DNA of 64,000 bases from Roseicyclus marinus (GCF_036322625.1 NZ_AP027266.1:437001-501000), one strand, 5' to 3'; shown: positions 16,253 to 25,060, numbered from the stretch's first letter. The notes: generated by a model from the sequence alone, not told the origin. A program made the numbers and translations.

Positions 16253-17428
16253 ATGAAACGCGCAACCCTGGCGACCCTTGCGGCCGCCACCACCCTCGCT
16301 TTGCCTGCCGCTGCCGACACGGTCGATATCGGCGTGCTTTTGCCCTTTTCGGGCGTCTATGCCGCGCTCGGCAACGAGATCGAGGCGGGCTTTGCCCTGG
16401 GCCTCGAGACCTATGGCAACGACCTCGATGTCGAGATCATCCTCCACCGCGAGGATACCGAGGTGACGCCCGCCACGGGTCTTGCCCGCACCCGCAAGCT
16501 GATCTTGCAAAGTGACGTGGACGCCATCGTCGGTGTCGTGTCTTCGGGCGTGCTGGGCGCCGTGCGCGACATGGTCGACGGCGCGGGCGTGCCGCTGATA
16601 GTCGCCAATGCGGGCAATGATGCCGCCACCGGGGTCGATTGCAGCCCGTGGATCACCCGCGTGTCCTTCTCCAACAGCCAGGTGAACCGCCCGATGGGCC
16701 GCTGGATGGCCGAGCAGGGGATCGAAACGGTCTATACGCTTGCCCCCGATTACGCCGCCGGTCGCCAGATGATCGAGGGCTTCACCGGGGCCTTTGTCGA
16801 GGCAGGCGGCACCATCGTCGGCAGCGACTACACGCCCTTCCAGCAGACGCAGGATTTCGGCCCCTATATCGCGCAGGCGCAGGCCTCGGGTGCGGATGCG
16901 CTTTTCGTCTTCTACGCGGGCGGGGAGGCGATCTCCTTTGTCAATCAATACGCAAGCTTTGGCGCGGGCGATGATCTGCCGCTTTACGGCTCGGGCTTCC
17001 TGACTTCGCAGCTCTATGTCGATGCGCAGGGACAATCGGCCGAGGGCGTGATCACCGCGCTGCATTACGTGCCGACCATCGACAATGCCGAGAACGCGGC
17101 CTTTGTCGCGGCGTTCCGCGATGCCACGGGCCGGGTGCCGTCGGAATATGCGGTGCAGGGCTATGACGCCGCCCGCGCCCTGATCGAGGCGCTGGAAACC
17201 GGCGCACGCGACCGCGAAACTTTGGGCGCGGCGCTGCGTCAGGTCAGCTTCGACGGCCCGCGCGGCGCGCTGTCCATCGATCCGGCGACCAACAACGTGG
17301 TCCAGCCGATCTACGTCTATGAAACGGTTCAGGGTGCCAACGGCATGACCCAGACCGTTCTGGCGCAACTGCCGGCCGAGGCCGATCCGGTGAACGGCTG
17401 CCAGATGCCGTCCTTGCCCACGAACTGA
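16253..17428 (+). CDS. ABC binding protein of the branched-chain amino acid/aromatic acid type
   Basis: A 391-residue periplasmic receptor of the LivK/amide-urea family. The signal peptide is MKRATLATLAAATTLALPAAA, followed by VDIGVLLPFSGVYAALG. The ATG at 16253 has a strong ribosome site (CCGGAGGAACCACCACA). It follows benD and precedes four Liv-type genes, so benzoate or another aromatic acid is the likely ligand; this is inference from context. A strong terminator separates it from the permease genes, which would favour excess binding protein. Confidence 0.85.
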   Translation: MKRATLATLAAATTLALPAAADTVDIGVLLPFSGVYAALGNEIEAGFALGLETYGNDLDVEIILHREDTEVTPATGLARTRKLILQSDVDAIVGVVSSGVLGAVRDMVDGAGVPLIVANAGNDAATGVDCSPWITRVSFSNSQVNRPMGRWMAEQGIETVYTLAPDYAAGRQMIEGFTGAFVEAGGTIVGSDYTPFQQTQDFGPYIAQAQASGADALFVFYAGGEAISFVNQYASFGAGDDLPLYGSGFLTSQLYVDAQGQSAEGVITALHYVPTIDNAENAAFVAAFRDATGRVPSEYAVQGYDAARALIEALETGARDRETLGAALRQVSFDGPRGALSIDPATNNVVQPIYVYETVQGANGMTQTVLAQLPAEADPVNGCQMPSLPTN

Positions 17429-17436
17429 GCCCCGGC

Positions 17437-17467
17437 GGGCCGCCCGACACGATCGGGCGGCCCTTTT
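17437..17467 (+). terminator. Intra-operon rho-independent terminator/attenuator
   Basis: A stem GGGCCGCCCGA / TCGGGCGGCCC (17437-17447 and 17453-17463) with loop CACGA, followed by TTTT. It lies between the binding-protein gene and the first permease gene of the same importer. Partial read-through would give more receptor than membrane parts. Confidence 0.8.
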
Positions 17468-17491
17468 CCCATGCTGTCACGAGGCGTTGCC

Positions 17492-18361
17492 ATGACCCAA
17501 GACCTGTCGTTCTGGACCTTGCAGACGCTGAACGCGTTGCAACTGTCCATGCTGCTTTTCCTGCTCTCCATCGGCCTGACGGTGATTTTCGGGCTGATGC
17601 ATTTCGTCAACCTTGCCCATGGGGCGCTTTATGCGCTGGGGGCCTATATCGCGGCGAGCATCGCAGGCGTTGCGGGGTTCTGGGTCGCGATCATAGCCGC
17701 CCCTGTCGGCGTCGCGCTGGTGGGGGTCGTGCTTTACGGCGGGTTGATCCAGCGGATGCGCAAATCCGGGCCGATGGCGCAGGTCCTGGTGACCTTCGGG
17801 CTTATTTTCGCGCTCCTTGATCTGACGCGCATCTTCTGGGGCGATCTGGCGCTGGCCATGTCCATGCCGCAGGTGCTGTCGGGGCAGGTCGATCTTTTGG
17901 GCGTGAGCTATCCGGCCTATCGCCTGTTCATCATCCTGCTCGGGGGCGCGATTTTCGTAGCACTCGCGCTGGTGCTGTCGCGCACGCAGATCGGTGCGAT
18001 GATCCGCGCGGGCGTCGACAATGACGCGATGGCTGCCTGCCTTGGCATCAACGTGGAGCGGCTGTTTTTCGTCGTCTTTTGCGTGGGTTGCGCGCTGGCG
18101 GGACTGGCCGGTGCGGTCGCTGCACCGCTCCTTAGCGTGACGCCCGGCATGGGTCTGCAGATCCTGATCCCCACGCTGATCGTGATCGTGATCGGGGGCC
18201 TTGGCTCGCTCAAGGGCGCGGTCGCGGGGTCGCTGATCTACGGGTTCGTCCAGACATTCGGCGCGGTGCTCGCGCCGCAGCTTGCCTCCGTTCTCATCTA
18301 CGCGCTCTTGGCCGCGGTCCTCGTGATCAAGCCGGTGGGCCTGTTCCCCGCGAAAGGATAA
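17492..18361 (+). CDS. livH: ABC permease, LivH type
   Basis: A 289-residue inner-membrane permease with the LivH signatures GLTVIFGLMHFVNLAHGALYALGAY near the N terminus and GIAVERLF-like GINVERLFFVVFCVGCALAGLAGA in the middle. The ATG at 17492 is preferred by alignment to the family start; an in-frame ATG at 17471 adds seven residues. It ends 4 nt before the second permease gene. It works with the other Liv-type subunits here, probably importing an aromatic acid. Confidence 0.9.
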   Translation: MTQDLSFWTLQTLNALQLSMLLFLLSIGLTVIFGLMHFVNLAHGALYALGAYIAASIAGVAGFWVAIIAAPVGVALVGVVLYGGLIQRMRKSGPMAQVLVTFGLIFALLDLTRIFWGDLALAMSMPQVLSGQVDLLGVSYPAYRLFIILLGGAIFVALALVLSRTQIGAMIRAGVDNDAMAACLGINVERLFFVVFCVGCALAGLAGAVAAPLLSVTPGMGLQILIPTLIVIVIGGLGSLKGAVAGSLIYGFVQTFGAVLAPQLASVLIYALLAAVLVIKPVGLFPAKG

Positions 18362-18365
18362 CCGC

Positions 18366-19370
18366 ATGTTCCGTCACACCCCTCTTCGCTACGCGGTTCT
18401 GGCCATCCTTGCGGTTGCCGCGCTCGTCCAAACCTTTACGGCAGGTTACTTTGGGCTCGAAATTCTTATCGAAATCCTAATCCTGTGCCTCCTTGTTCTG
18501 GCGCTTGACCTGGTCGCGGGCTTCGGTGGCATGGTCTCGCTCTGCCACGGCGCGCTGATGGGCGTGGGGGCCTATGCCTTCGTCGCGCTGGGCACTCTGG
18601 CGGGGCTCGATCCGTGGCTTGCGGCGCTGGCCGCCGTGGCCATCACCGCCGCGATGGCCTGGGTCATCGGCGCGATCTGCGCGCGCAGCCATGGCATCTA
18701 TTTCATCATGGCGACGCTGGCCTTTGGGCAGATGGCCTATTCCTACGTGTTTGAATCGCCGCTGTTCGGGGGCGATGACGGAATGGGCGGAATTGACCGG
18801 TTCGATCTGGGCGCCATCGGTCTTGACCTGAACGACAGCCGGACCTTTGCGCTTTTCTGTCTTGCCGTCGTCGTGCTGGCCTATCTGTTTTCCGTCGCGA
18901 TCCTGCGCTCGGGGCTGGGCCGGTCGCTCTCGGGCGTCATGCACAACGAGAAGCGGATGAAGGCGCTGGGGCTGAACACCTGGCGGATCAAGGCCGATGT
19001 CTTTGGCCTGTCGGGCATCATCGCGGGCGTGGCGGGTGTTCTGGCCGCGCAGCACATCATGTTCATTTCGCCTGGCCTTCTGAACTGGACCGTGTCGGGC
19101 GAGGCGCTGGTCGTCGTCATCCTGGGCGGGCTGGGCACGCTGGTGGGACCGTTGGTGGGTGCTGCGGCCTTTGTCGTGATGAAGCACGAGCTGGGCGAGA
19201 TCACGACCTATTGGCACCTTGTCGTCGGCGTCATCCTGATCGCCGTGGTGATGAGCCGGGCCAATGGCATCTTTGGCTGGGTCGAGGCGCGCTGGGGGGC
19301 TGCCATAGAACGCCGCCTGACGGACGCCACCCGCAGCCCCGCAAAAAAGGAGGTTTCGACCGATGCTTGA
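18366..19370 (+). CDS. livM: ABC permease, LivM type
   Basis: A 334-residue membrane protein with the LivM hallmarks LDLVAGFGGMVSLCHGALMGVGAYAF and SHGIYFIMATLAFGQMAYS. It pairs with LivH to form the channel. Its end overlaps the ATPase gene by 8 nt, showing coupling. Length and hydrophobicity are normal for the family. Confidence 0.9.
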   Translation: MFRHTPLRYAVLAILAVAALVQTFTAGYFGLEILIEILILCLLVLALDLVAGFGGMVSLCHGALMGVGAYAFVALGTLAGLDPWLAALAAVAITAAMAWVIGAICARSHGIYFIMATLAFGQMAYSYVFESPLFGGDDGMGGIDRFDLGAIGLDLNDSRTFALFCLAVVVLAYLFSVAILRSGLGRSLSGVMHNEKRMKALGLNTWRIKADVFGLSGIIAGVAGVLAAQHIMFISPGLLNWTVSGEALVVVILGGLGTLVGPLVGAAAFVVMKHELGEITTYWHLVVGVILIAVVMSRANGIFGWVEARWGAAIERRLTDATRSPAKKEVSTDA

Positions 19371-20106
19371 GACGCGCAACCTGACCAAGAGCTTCGGCGC
19401 GGTGCATGTCACGCGGTCCGTCTCGCTCAAGCTGGAACGTGGCGAGCGGCGGGTGATCCTGGGCCCCAACGGGGCGGGCAAGACGACGCTGTTCAACCTG
19501 CTGGTGGGCGAGTTGACGCCCGATGGCGGCAGCGTCCACCTGGCGGGCGAGGATGTGACGGCGCTGTCCGTTCCGCGCCGCGCGCGCCGCGGCCTGTCGC
19601 GGAGCTACCAGAAGAACACGCTGTTCGACGGTCTGACGGTCGAGGAAAACCTGGCGCTGGCCGCCGCCGTGCCGACGGGCCATGCCACGCGGCTGTGGTC
19701 CGACAGCCTGCGCCAGCCGGAAATCCGGCAAACCGTGGCCGAGGTGGCCGAACAGGTGAACCTGATGCCCCACCTGCATGCCCGCGTGTCGGAAATCAGC
19801 TATGGCGTGCGCCGCCAGCTGGAGGTGGGCGTGGCGCTGGCGACCCGTCCGCTGGTCCTGTTGATGGACGAGCCGACAAGCGGCGTGGGGCCGGAGATGT
19901 CCAAGGGGTTCCATGACCTGTTGAACAACCTGCCGCGCGATCTGACGCTTTTGATCATCGAACATGACATGGACCTTGCCTTTGCCGTGGCCGACACGAT
20001 CACCGTCCTGAATTACGGCGAGGTCGTTTTCGACGGCCTGCCCGAGGAGGCGCGTGGATCGAAGCTGCTCAAGGACATCTATCTGGGGAGTTGGGAAGAT
20101 GCTTGA
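19363..20106 (+). CDS. livG: ABC ATPase, LivG type
   Basis: A 247-residue ATPase with Walker A (GPNGAGKT), the LivG-type SRSYQKNTLFDGLTVEENL region, Walker B (VLLMDEPTSGVG) and H-loop (LLIIEHDMDLAF). The signature region reads EISYGVRRQLEVG, lacking the usual LSGGQ (typically LSYGxQRxLE in LivG). This is normal for LivG. It overlaps both neighbours. Confidence 0.93.
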   Translation: MLETRNLTKSFGAVHVTRSVSLKLERGERRVILGPNGAGKTTLFNLLVGELTPDGGSVHLAGEDVTALSVPRRARRGLSRSYQKNTLFDGLTVEENLALAAAVPTGHATRLWSDSLRQPEIRQTVAEVAEQVNLMPHLHARVSEISYGVRRQLEVGVALATRPLVLLMDEPTSGVGPEMSKGFHDLLNNLPRDLTLLIIEHDMDLAFAVADTITVLNYGEVVFDGLPEEARGSKLLKDIYLGSWEDA

Positions 20107-20797
20107 TCTGAACGCCGTCTCGTCGGGTTATGGCGAAACGCAGGTGCTGCATGGCCTGAGCCTCAGGGCGGAACAGGGAAGGGTTCTTGCCATCCTCGGG
20201 CGCAATGGCGCGGGCAAGTCGACGACGCTCAAGACCATCATGGGCCTGTTGCCGACCAAGGGCGGTGCGATCACCTTCGAGGGGCGCGCGATGCCTGCCC
20301 GGCCCTTTGACGTGGCGAAATCGGGCATCGCCTATGTGCCCGAGACGCGCGACATCTTTCCGTCGCTCACCGTGCGCGAGAACCTCGAGATCGCGGCGGC
20401 CCGGTTCGGGGGCAAGGGGGCGGAATGGACGCTTGACCGGGTGGTCGACCTGTTCCCGCGCCTGGGCGAGCGGATGAAGAACGGCGGCGCGGAATTGTCG
20501 GGCGGGGAACAGCAGATGCTGGCCATCGCGCGCGGCCTGTTGATGAACCCGCGCCTGTTGATCCTGGACGAGCCGACCGAAGGATTGGCCCCGATCATCG
20601 TCAAGCTGATCCATGACAAGCTGATGGATCTGAAGCGCGCGGGCCTGTCCATGGTTCTGGTGGAACAGAATTTCGGCTTTGCCACATCGCTGGCCGATGA
20701 CGTGGCCGTGGTCAGCAAGGGGCAGGTGGTCTGGTCCGGCAGCCCTGCGGAAATCCGCGCCGATGAAGAGGCGCAGCACCGCTGGCTTGGCGTGTGA
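20099..20797 (+). CDS. livF: ABC ATPase, LivF type
   Basis: A 232-residue ATPase with Walker A (GRNGAGKS), LivF-specific YVPETRDIFPSLTVRENLE, signature ELSGGEQQMLAIAR, and Walker B LLILDEPTEGLAP. The ATG at 20099 lies inside the end of livG. It is the last gene of the long plus-strand run that begins at dadA or catB and is followed by a terminator. Confidence 0.94.
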   Translation: MLDLNAVSSGYGETQVLHGLSLRAEQGRVLAILGRNGAGKSTTLKTIMGLLPTKGGAITFEGRAMPARPFDVAKSGIAYVPETRDIFPSLTVRENLEIAAARFGGKGAEWTLDRVVDLFPRLGERMKNGGAELSGGEQQMLAIARGLLMNPRLLILDEPTEGLAPIIVKLIHDKLMDLKRAGLSMVLVEQNFGFATSLADDVAVVSKGQVVWSGSPAEIRADEEAQHRWLGV

Positions 20798-20806
20798 TCC
20801 ATGATG

Positions 20807-20838
20807 GGGCGGGGCCGGACCCCCGCCCTATTCTTTTA
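20807..20838 (+). terminator. Rho-independent terminator after livF
   Basis: The stem GGGCGGGG / CCCCGCCC (20807-20814, 20821-20828) with a 6-nt loop is followed by TATTCTTTT. It closes the ben/liv operon, and overlaps the end of the convergent LysR gene. Confidence 0.75.
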
Positions 20839-21726
20839 CAAGATCTTGCGCGCGACTTTCTGGGCGAGTTTCACGAAATTCGCCACATGCACGCCCTGTT
20901 CGTCGAGCCGGTAGCTGACCGACAGGGCGGTGCGCGCGATCTCGGGCTCGATACGCAGGAATTTCATTCCCTTGCGGGGGGCATTGGCCACGGATTCGGG
21001 CACGATGCACACGCCCTCGCCCACCGAGACGAGGCCGAGCGCGGTTTGCAGATCCATGCACCAGACGCGCATCGGAACCATGAACCCCGCCGCCTCGCAG
21101 GCATTCAGGACGAAATCGGCGTAACTGGGGCGGGGATATTCGGGATATAGGATCAGGTTGTGGGTCTGCAGCCGTTCCAGTTTCGCCACCGTGCGGCCAC
21201 CGGTATCGACGACATCGGGCAGCGCCAGGATCAGCTTTTCCTCGAGCAATTCGCGGGTGACGAATTCGGCGTCCTGGAGCGCGGGCCGGGCAAAGGCCAC
21301 GTCGATCTCGCGCGAGACGAGCGCGCGGTGCAGCTGCGCGTTGTTCATCGGGATGAGGGACAGGTTCACCTCGGGGTAATTGGCGCGGAAGGATTTGATG
21401 ATGTTGGGCAGGATGCCAAAGGTCGCGGAGCCCACGAAGCCGATGCGCAAGCGCCCCTCGGCCCCCTGGCCGAGCCGCCGCACCTCGAGCCGTGTATCTT
21501 CCATCTGGGCCAGGATCGACTTGCCGCGCGCCAGCAGGCGTTCGCCCGCCTGGGTCAGCGTGATCGCGCTGCGGCCCCGGTTGAACAGGATCGCGCCCAG
21601 TTCTTCCTCCAGCTGCTTGATCTGGCGGCTGAGGGGCGGTTGCGCCATGTCCAGCCGTTCGGCGGCACGGCCGAAATGCAATTCCTCGGCCACGGCGACG
21701 AAATAGGTCAGTTGACGGAAATTCAT
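20836..21726 (-). CDS. LysR-family regulator, CatR/BenM-like
   Basis: A 296-residue LysR regulator with the helix-turn-helix in HFGRAAERLDMAQPPLSRQIKQLEEELGAILFNR. The effector domain starts with GRLRIGFVGSATFGILPNIIKSFR. The AQPPLSRQI recognition segment is typical of the CatR/BenM/CbbR branch, whose members sense cis,cis-muconate or benzoate. Placed between the ben/liv operon and the catechol dioxygenase gene, it is a good candidate activator of both. It lies downstream of the dioxygenase gene on the same strand but behind a terminator. Confidence 0.85.
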   Translation of the reverse strand: MNFRQLTYFVAVAEELHFGRAAERLDMAQPPLSRQIKQLEEELGAILFNRGRSAITLTQAGERLLARGKSILAQMEDTRLEVRRLGQGAEGRLRIGFVGSATFGILPNIIKSFRANYPEVNLSLIPMNNAQLHRALVSREIDVAFARPALQDAEFVTRELLEEKLILALPDVVDTGGRTVAKLERLQTHNLILYPEYPRPSYADFVLNACEAAGFMVPMRVWCMDLQTALGLVSVGEGVCIVPESVANAPRKGMKFLRIEPEIARTALSVSYRLDEQGVHVANFVKLAQKVARKIL

Positions 21727-21762
21727 CGCGCGTCCTCCTTGGGCGTTGCGGGCGTCATAGCC

Positions 21763-21797
21763 AAAAAAGAAGGCCCCCGGATGGAAATCCGGGGGCC
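21763..21797 (-). terminator. Strong terminator after the catechol dioxygenase gene
   Basis: The stem GGCCCCCGGAT / ATCCGGGGGCC (21772-21782, 21787-21797) with a 4-nt loop is followed on the minus strand by CTTCTTTTTTGG. It separates the dioxygenase transcript from the downstream LysR gene. Confidence 0.9.
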
Positions 21798-21820
21798 AGT
21801 CTCAGGGAGAGGTCCGGGGG

Positions 21821-22696
21821 TCACTCGGCCGCGACGGCCTGTTCGGCGGCCGCTGCCTTGAGCACGAAGTCGAAGGTGAAATGCAGGTCCGTGCCCAGCT
21901 CCTTGGCGGCGGGCTTGAACTTGCCGATAAGGCTTTCCTTGACGGCGAAGACGCTGTCTTCGTCCAGCCACTTGCTGTCGGCGTCGTAGATCTGGCTGAT
22001 CAGCGGGCGATAGCCATCGCGCGAGATGATGAAGTGCATGTGGCCGGGGCGGTTGGGGTGGTGGCCCATGAAGCGCAAGAGCTCGCCCGCGGTTTCGTCA
22101 TCGGGGATCGGGTAGGGCACGGGGCGCACGGCGACAAAGGCGTAATGGCCGTTCTCATCCGTCTCGAAGCGGCCGCGCAGGTTGTATTCCGGCTGGTCGG
22201 GGTCGAGGTTTTCGTAGATGCCGTTGGGCGCATCTTCCCAGACATCGAGCGTGACGCCCGCGATGCCATTGCCGGCTTCGTCGCGGATATAGCCTTCGAA
22301 CCAGACGGTTTCCTCGTTGTCGTAATGCTTCTGGATGGTGGAGGCACCCTTGGGCAGGACCGGCGGGTTCTCGCGGTAGAAGGGGCCCAGAACCGTCGAT
22401 TCGCTCTCGTTGCCTTCGACGGGGTTGGTCATCATGTCGACCAGAACCTCGATGCCCAGGATGTCGCCGAGCAAGATGAATTCCTGCCGGTTGTCGTTGC
22501 AGAGCTTGCCGGCGCGGGCGAGGTAATCGCAGGCGGCGAGGAATTCGTGGTGCTGCAGCTTCACGTCCTTCACGAAGCCATGCAGGTGGCGGATCAGCGC
22601 GGTCGCGATCTCGCGCTCACGGTCGGTGATGTCGCCATGCTTGCCAAGGCTCGCGATCACGACGTCGGTGATGTTCTGTTCGTTGACGATGCCCAT
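21821..22696 (-). CDS. catA: Intradiol ring-cleavage dioxygenase (catechol 1,2-dioxygenase type)
   Basis: A 291-residue non-haem Fe(III) dioxygenase that cleaves catechol to cis,cis-muconate. The four iron ligands can be placed at Tyr161 (NGIYEN), Tyr195 (RPVPYPIPD), His219 and His221 (RPGHMHF). An N-terminal helical dimerisation domain precedes the ESTVLGPFY segment. The ATG at 22696 has an ideal ribosome site (CCAGGAGGAGATTGCAACC). The sequence also resembles the hydroxyquinol dioxygenase branch. The ben and catB genes favour catechol. It is divergent from the enol-lactonase operon. Confidence 0.88.
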   Translation of the reverse strand: MGIVNEQNITDVVIASLGKHGDITDREREIATALIRHLHGFVKDVKLQHHEFLAACDYLARAGKLCNDNRQEFILLGDILGIEVLVDMMTNPVEGNESESTVLGPFYRENPPVLPKGASTIQKHYDNEETVWFEGYIRDEAGNGIAGVTLDVWEDAPNGIYENLDPDQPEYNLRGRFETDENGHYAFVAVRPVPYPIPDDETAGELLRFMGHHPNRPGHMHFIISRDGYRPLISQIYDADSKWLDEDSVFAVKESLIGKFKPAAKELGTDLHFTFDFVLKAAAAEQAVAAE

Positions 22697-22805
22697 GGTT
22701 GCAATCTCCTCCTGGCATGGTTGCGTCGGGTCACGGGGATGGCCCAGCGGCCCCCGTTGCCCGACATCCTGCGTCCGATGCCAGTCTCCTTCCCATGCCT
22801 GCCAC

Positions 22806-22821
22806 GGTATCGGGTGATACC
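22806..22821. promoter_or_regulatory. GGTATC-N4-GATACC inverted repeat, copy 2
   Basis: It is identical to the site at 9084-9099, here inside CGGTATC-GGGT-GATACCG. It lies 110 bp upstream of the catA start and 137 bp upstream of the divergent operon, so one factor could control both directions and the MarR/TRAP promoter. Confidence 0.6.
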
Positions 22822-22828
22822 GTATCAT

Positions 22829-22855
22829 GTCAAGATGATCTCATAGTGAGAATGA
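22829..22855. promoter_or_regulatory. Probable MarR-type operator at catA/catD divergent promoter
   Basis: It contains the inverted repeat TCTCA-TAG-TGAGA within GTCAAGAT...TGAGAATGA. It matches 9608-9634 at 21 of 27 positions. The conserved blocks are GTCAAGAT, ATCT and TGAGAATGA. Confidence 0.65.
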
Positions 22856-22957
22856 TTTTGCCATGTCCGGGTATCGGCCCATACCCGCCCCGGCATGGAG
22901 GCGGCGGCGGCGGCATGGCACGAGGAGGGGGATAGTCCGCAAGATCCGGAGGCTTTG

Positions 22958-23338
22958 GTGCTTACGACCTTTCAAGAGGTTCAGGAAAGCCTGAACGCGA
23001 CCCCTCACCTGCTGCGCCTCGGGCGGCTGTTTTCGGAAACCGTGCTGGTCGAGGTCGACGGGCAGGAGATCTACCTGAGCTTCGATCAAGGCCGCATCGC
23101 CAGCGTGACCGAGGGGCCCAGCCGCAAGACGCCCTGGCGGTTCGCGCTGCGCACCGATGGCGCGGCGCTGGAAGAATTCTGGCGCGCGCGGCCCGAGCCC
23201 GGATTTCACGACATCTTTGGCCTGGTGAAGATCGGGCGGGGGCGGATCGACGGCGATATCCTGTGCCTTGTGAAGAACCTGCGGTTCTTCAAGGAGGTCA
23301 TGGGTCTGGCCCGCATGGACGAGGGGAAAGCAGCATGA
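22958..23338 (+). CDS. SCP2-like small protein in the beta-ketoadipate operon
   Basis: About 126 residues, resembling an SCP2 sterol-carrier-like domain: a beta-rich start (ETVLVEVDGQEIYLSFDQGRI) and the C-terminal GLVKIGRGRIDGDILCLVKNLRFFKEVMGLARM. The GTG at 22958 has GGAGG five bases upstream. An ATG at 22895 would give 147 residues but lacks a ribosome site. It overlaps the next gene by ATGA, so it is the first gene of that operon. It stands where a muconolactone isomerase might be expected but does not resemble one. Function unknown; a hydrophobic ligand or acyl-CoA binding role is possible. Confidence 0.7.
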   Translation: MLTTFQEVQESLNATPHLLRLGRLFSETVLVEVDGQEIYLSFDQGRIASVTEGPSRKTPWRFALRTDGAALEEFWRARPEPGFHDIFGLVKIGRGRIDGDILCLVKNLRFFKEVMGLARMDEGKAA

Positions 23339-24192
23339 GTTTCGAGCCGATCACCGGGCGCTACCTGACCGTCAGCGTCGCGGGCGCGCCGCGCCGCATC
23401 TATGTCGAGGAAGCGGGCGCGGGCCGCCCGGTTTTGTGCCTGCACACGGCGGGGGCCGATACGCGGCAATGGCGGCACCTGATGAACGATGCCGCCGTGA
23501 CGGCGGGCAATCGCCTGATCGCCTTCGACATGCCCTGGCATGGCAAATCGCTGCCGCCCGAGGGCTGGGAGGTGGAGGAATACCTGCTGACAACAGAGGC
23601 CTATATCGAAACCGTTCTGGCCGTGGTCGATGGGATGGGGCTGGACCGCCCCGTGCTGGCGGGCTGTTCCATGGGCGGGCGTATCGCGCTGCAACTGGCA
23701 GCCCTCCACCCCGAGACATTCAGCGGCTTCATCGCGATCGAGGCGTCGGATTTCCAGCCTGCCTGGTATGATATCGACTGGTTCCACCGCCCCGATGCCC
23801 ATGGCGGCGAAATGGGTGCGGCGCTGGTATCGGCCAATATCTCGCCCCATGCGCCGCGCGTCGAACGCTGGAACACGCTGTGGATGTTCATGCAGAGCGG
23901 GCCGGGCGTGTTCCGCGGCGATCTGAGTTTCTACACCAAGGATGACAGCCTGATCGGGCGCCTGTGCCGGATCGATACGTCGAAAACGCCGGTGCATCTG
24001 TTGGTCGGGGCCTATGACCTGACCTGCACGCCCGAGGATGCGCGCCGCACCGCCGCCGCCATTCCCGGCGCCAGCATCGCGGTGATGGACGAGCTGGGCC
24101 ATTTCCCGATGAGCGAACACCCCGAGGGGTTCCGCCCCTTTTTCCTCGATGCGTTGGCGCGGATGCCCGTGGCGCGCGCCGATGCCGCCTGA
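23335..24192 (+). CDS. catD: Alpha/beta hydrolase, probable 3-oxoadipate enol-lactonase
   Basis: A 285-residue alpha/beta hydrolase that probably opens 3-oxoadipate enol-lactone to beta-ketoadipate. The nucleophile Ser112 lies in GCSMGG, the acid in VGAYDLTC, and the His in DELGHFPMSEHP. The oxyanion-hole region is LHTAGAD. It is translationally coupled to the SCP2-like gene, and the BKACE gene follows after 13 nt. The lactonase role follows from catA/catB nearby; the fold by itself is generic. Confidence 0.78.
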   Translation: MSFEPITGRYLTVSVAGAPRRIYVEEAGAGRPVLCLHTAGADTRQWRHLMNDAAVTAGNRLIAFDMPWHGKSLPPEGWEVEEYLLTTEAYIETVLAVVDGMGLDRPVLAGCSMGGRIALQLAALHPETFSGFIAIEASDFQPAWYDIDWFHRPDAHGGEMGAALVSANISPHAPRVERWNTLWMFMQSGPGVFRGDLSFYTKDDSLIGRLCRIDTSKTPVHLLVGAYDLTCTPEDARRTAAAIPGASIAVMDELGHFPMSEHPEGFRPFFLDALARMPVARADAA

Positions 24193-24205
24193 AAGGACAA
24201 GGATC

Positions 24206-25060
24206 ATGACCAATCCCTGCATCATCTGCGTGGCCATCACGGGCTCGCTGCCCACCAAGGCGAACAATCCCGCCGTGCCGATCACGGTTTCGGAACAGGT
24301 GGAATCCACCCATGAGGCCTTCGAGGCCGGGGCCACCATCGTCCACGCCCATGTCAGGAACGACGATCAGACCCCCTCGTCCGACCCCGAGAAATTCGCG
24401 CGGCTCAAGGAAGGTTTGGAGAAACATTGCCCCGGCATGATCATCCAGTTCTCGACCGGTGGTCGCTCGGGCGCGGGTCAGGCGCGGGGGGCGATGTTGC
24501 CGCTCCGCCCCGACATGGCGTCGTTGTCGGTGGGATCGAACAATTTCCCCACGCGGGTCTATGAGAACCCGCCGGAGCTGGTGGATTGGCTGGCGTCCGA
24601 GATGCTGACCTACGATGTGAAGCCCGAGATCGAGGCCTTCGACCTCAGCCATATCCTGAAAGCCAAGGACATGGCCGACAAGGGCCAGTTGGCCGGCACG
24701 CCCTACGTGCAATTCGTGATGGGGGTGAAGAACGCCATGCCCGTGGATCGGGAGGTCTTTGATTTTTACATCAAGACCGTCCATCGCCTGTTCGGCGACA
24801 ACGCGCCTTGGTGCGCCGCTGGCATCGGCCAGCAGCAGTTGACCCTCAACGAATGGGCCATCGCGGCGGGCGGCCATGCGCGCACGGGGCTGGAGGATAA
24901 CGTGCGGCTCGACCGCGACCGGCTTGCGCCGTCCAACGCCGCCCTCGTCCGCCGCGCGGTCGAGATCTGCGACAAGAACGAACGCCCCGTCGCCACATGG
25001 GAAGAGGCGCGCAAGATCCTTGGCCTGCGTCTGCCCGCCAAGGCGGAGGTTGCGGCATGA
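24206..25060 (+). CDS. BKACE (DUF849) beta-keto acid cleavage enzyme
   Basis: A 284-residue TIM-barrel enzyme of the BKACE family. These Zn enzymes condense a beta-keto acid with acetyl-CoA to give acetoacetate and a new acyl-CoA. The N-terminal [22 protein letters not shown] is typical, and zinc-ligand histidines are His47 and His49 (IVHAHVRND). Other family segments are QFSTGG and [14 protein letters not shown]. Between an enol-lactonase-like gene and a SCOT-type transferase, the expected substrate is beta-ketoadipate, giving succinyl-CoA plus acetoacetate. The ATG at 24206 is used; its stop overlaps the next gene. Confidence 0.9.
   Translation: MTNPCIICVAITGSLPTKANNPAVPITVSEQVESTHEAFEAGATIVHAHVRNDDQTPSSDPEKFARLKEGLEKHCPGMIIQFSTGGRSGAGQARGAMLPLRPDMASLSVGSNNFPTRVYENPPELVDWLASEMLTYDVKPEIEAFDLSHILKAKDMADKGQLAGTPYVQFVMGVKNAMPVDREVFDFYIKTVHRLFGDNAPWCAAGIGQQQLTLNEWAIAAGGHARTGLEDNVRLDRDRLAPSNAALVRRAVEICDKNERPVATWEEARKILGLRLPAKAEVAA

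Noticed and set aside
22895-22957. The upstream ATG for the SCP2-like gene
   Set aside because: It has no ribosome site, whereas the GTG at 22958 has GGAGG five bases upstream. It remains possible.
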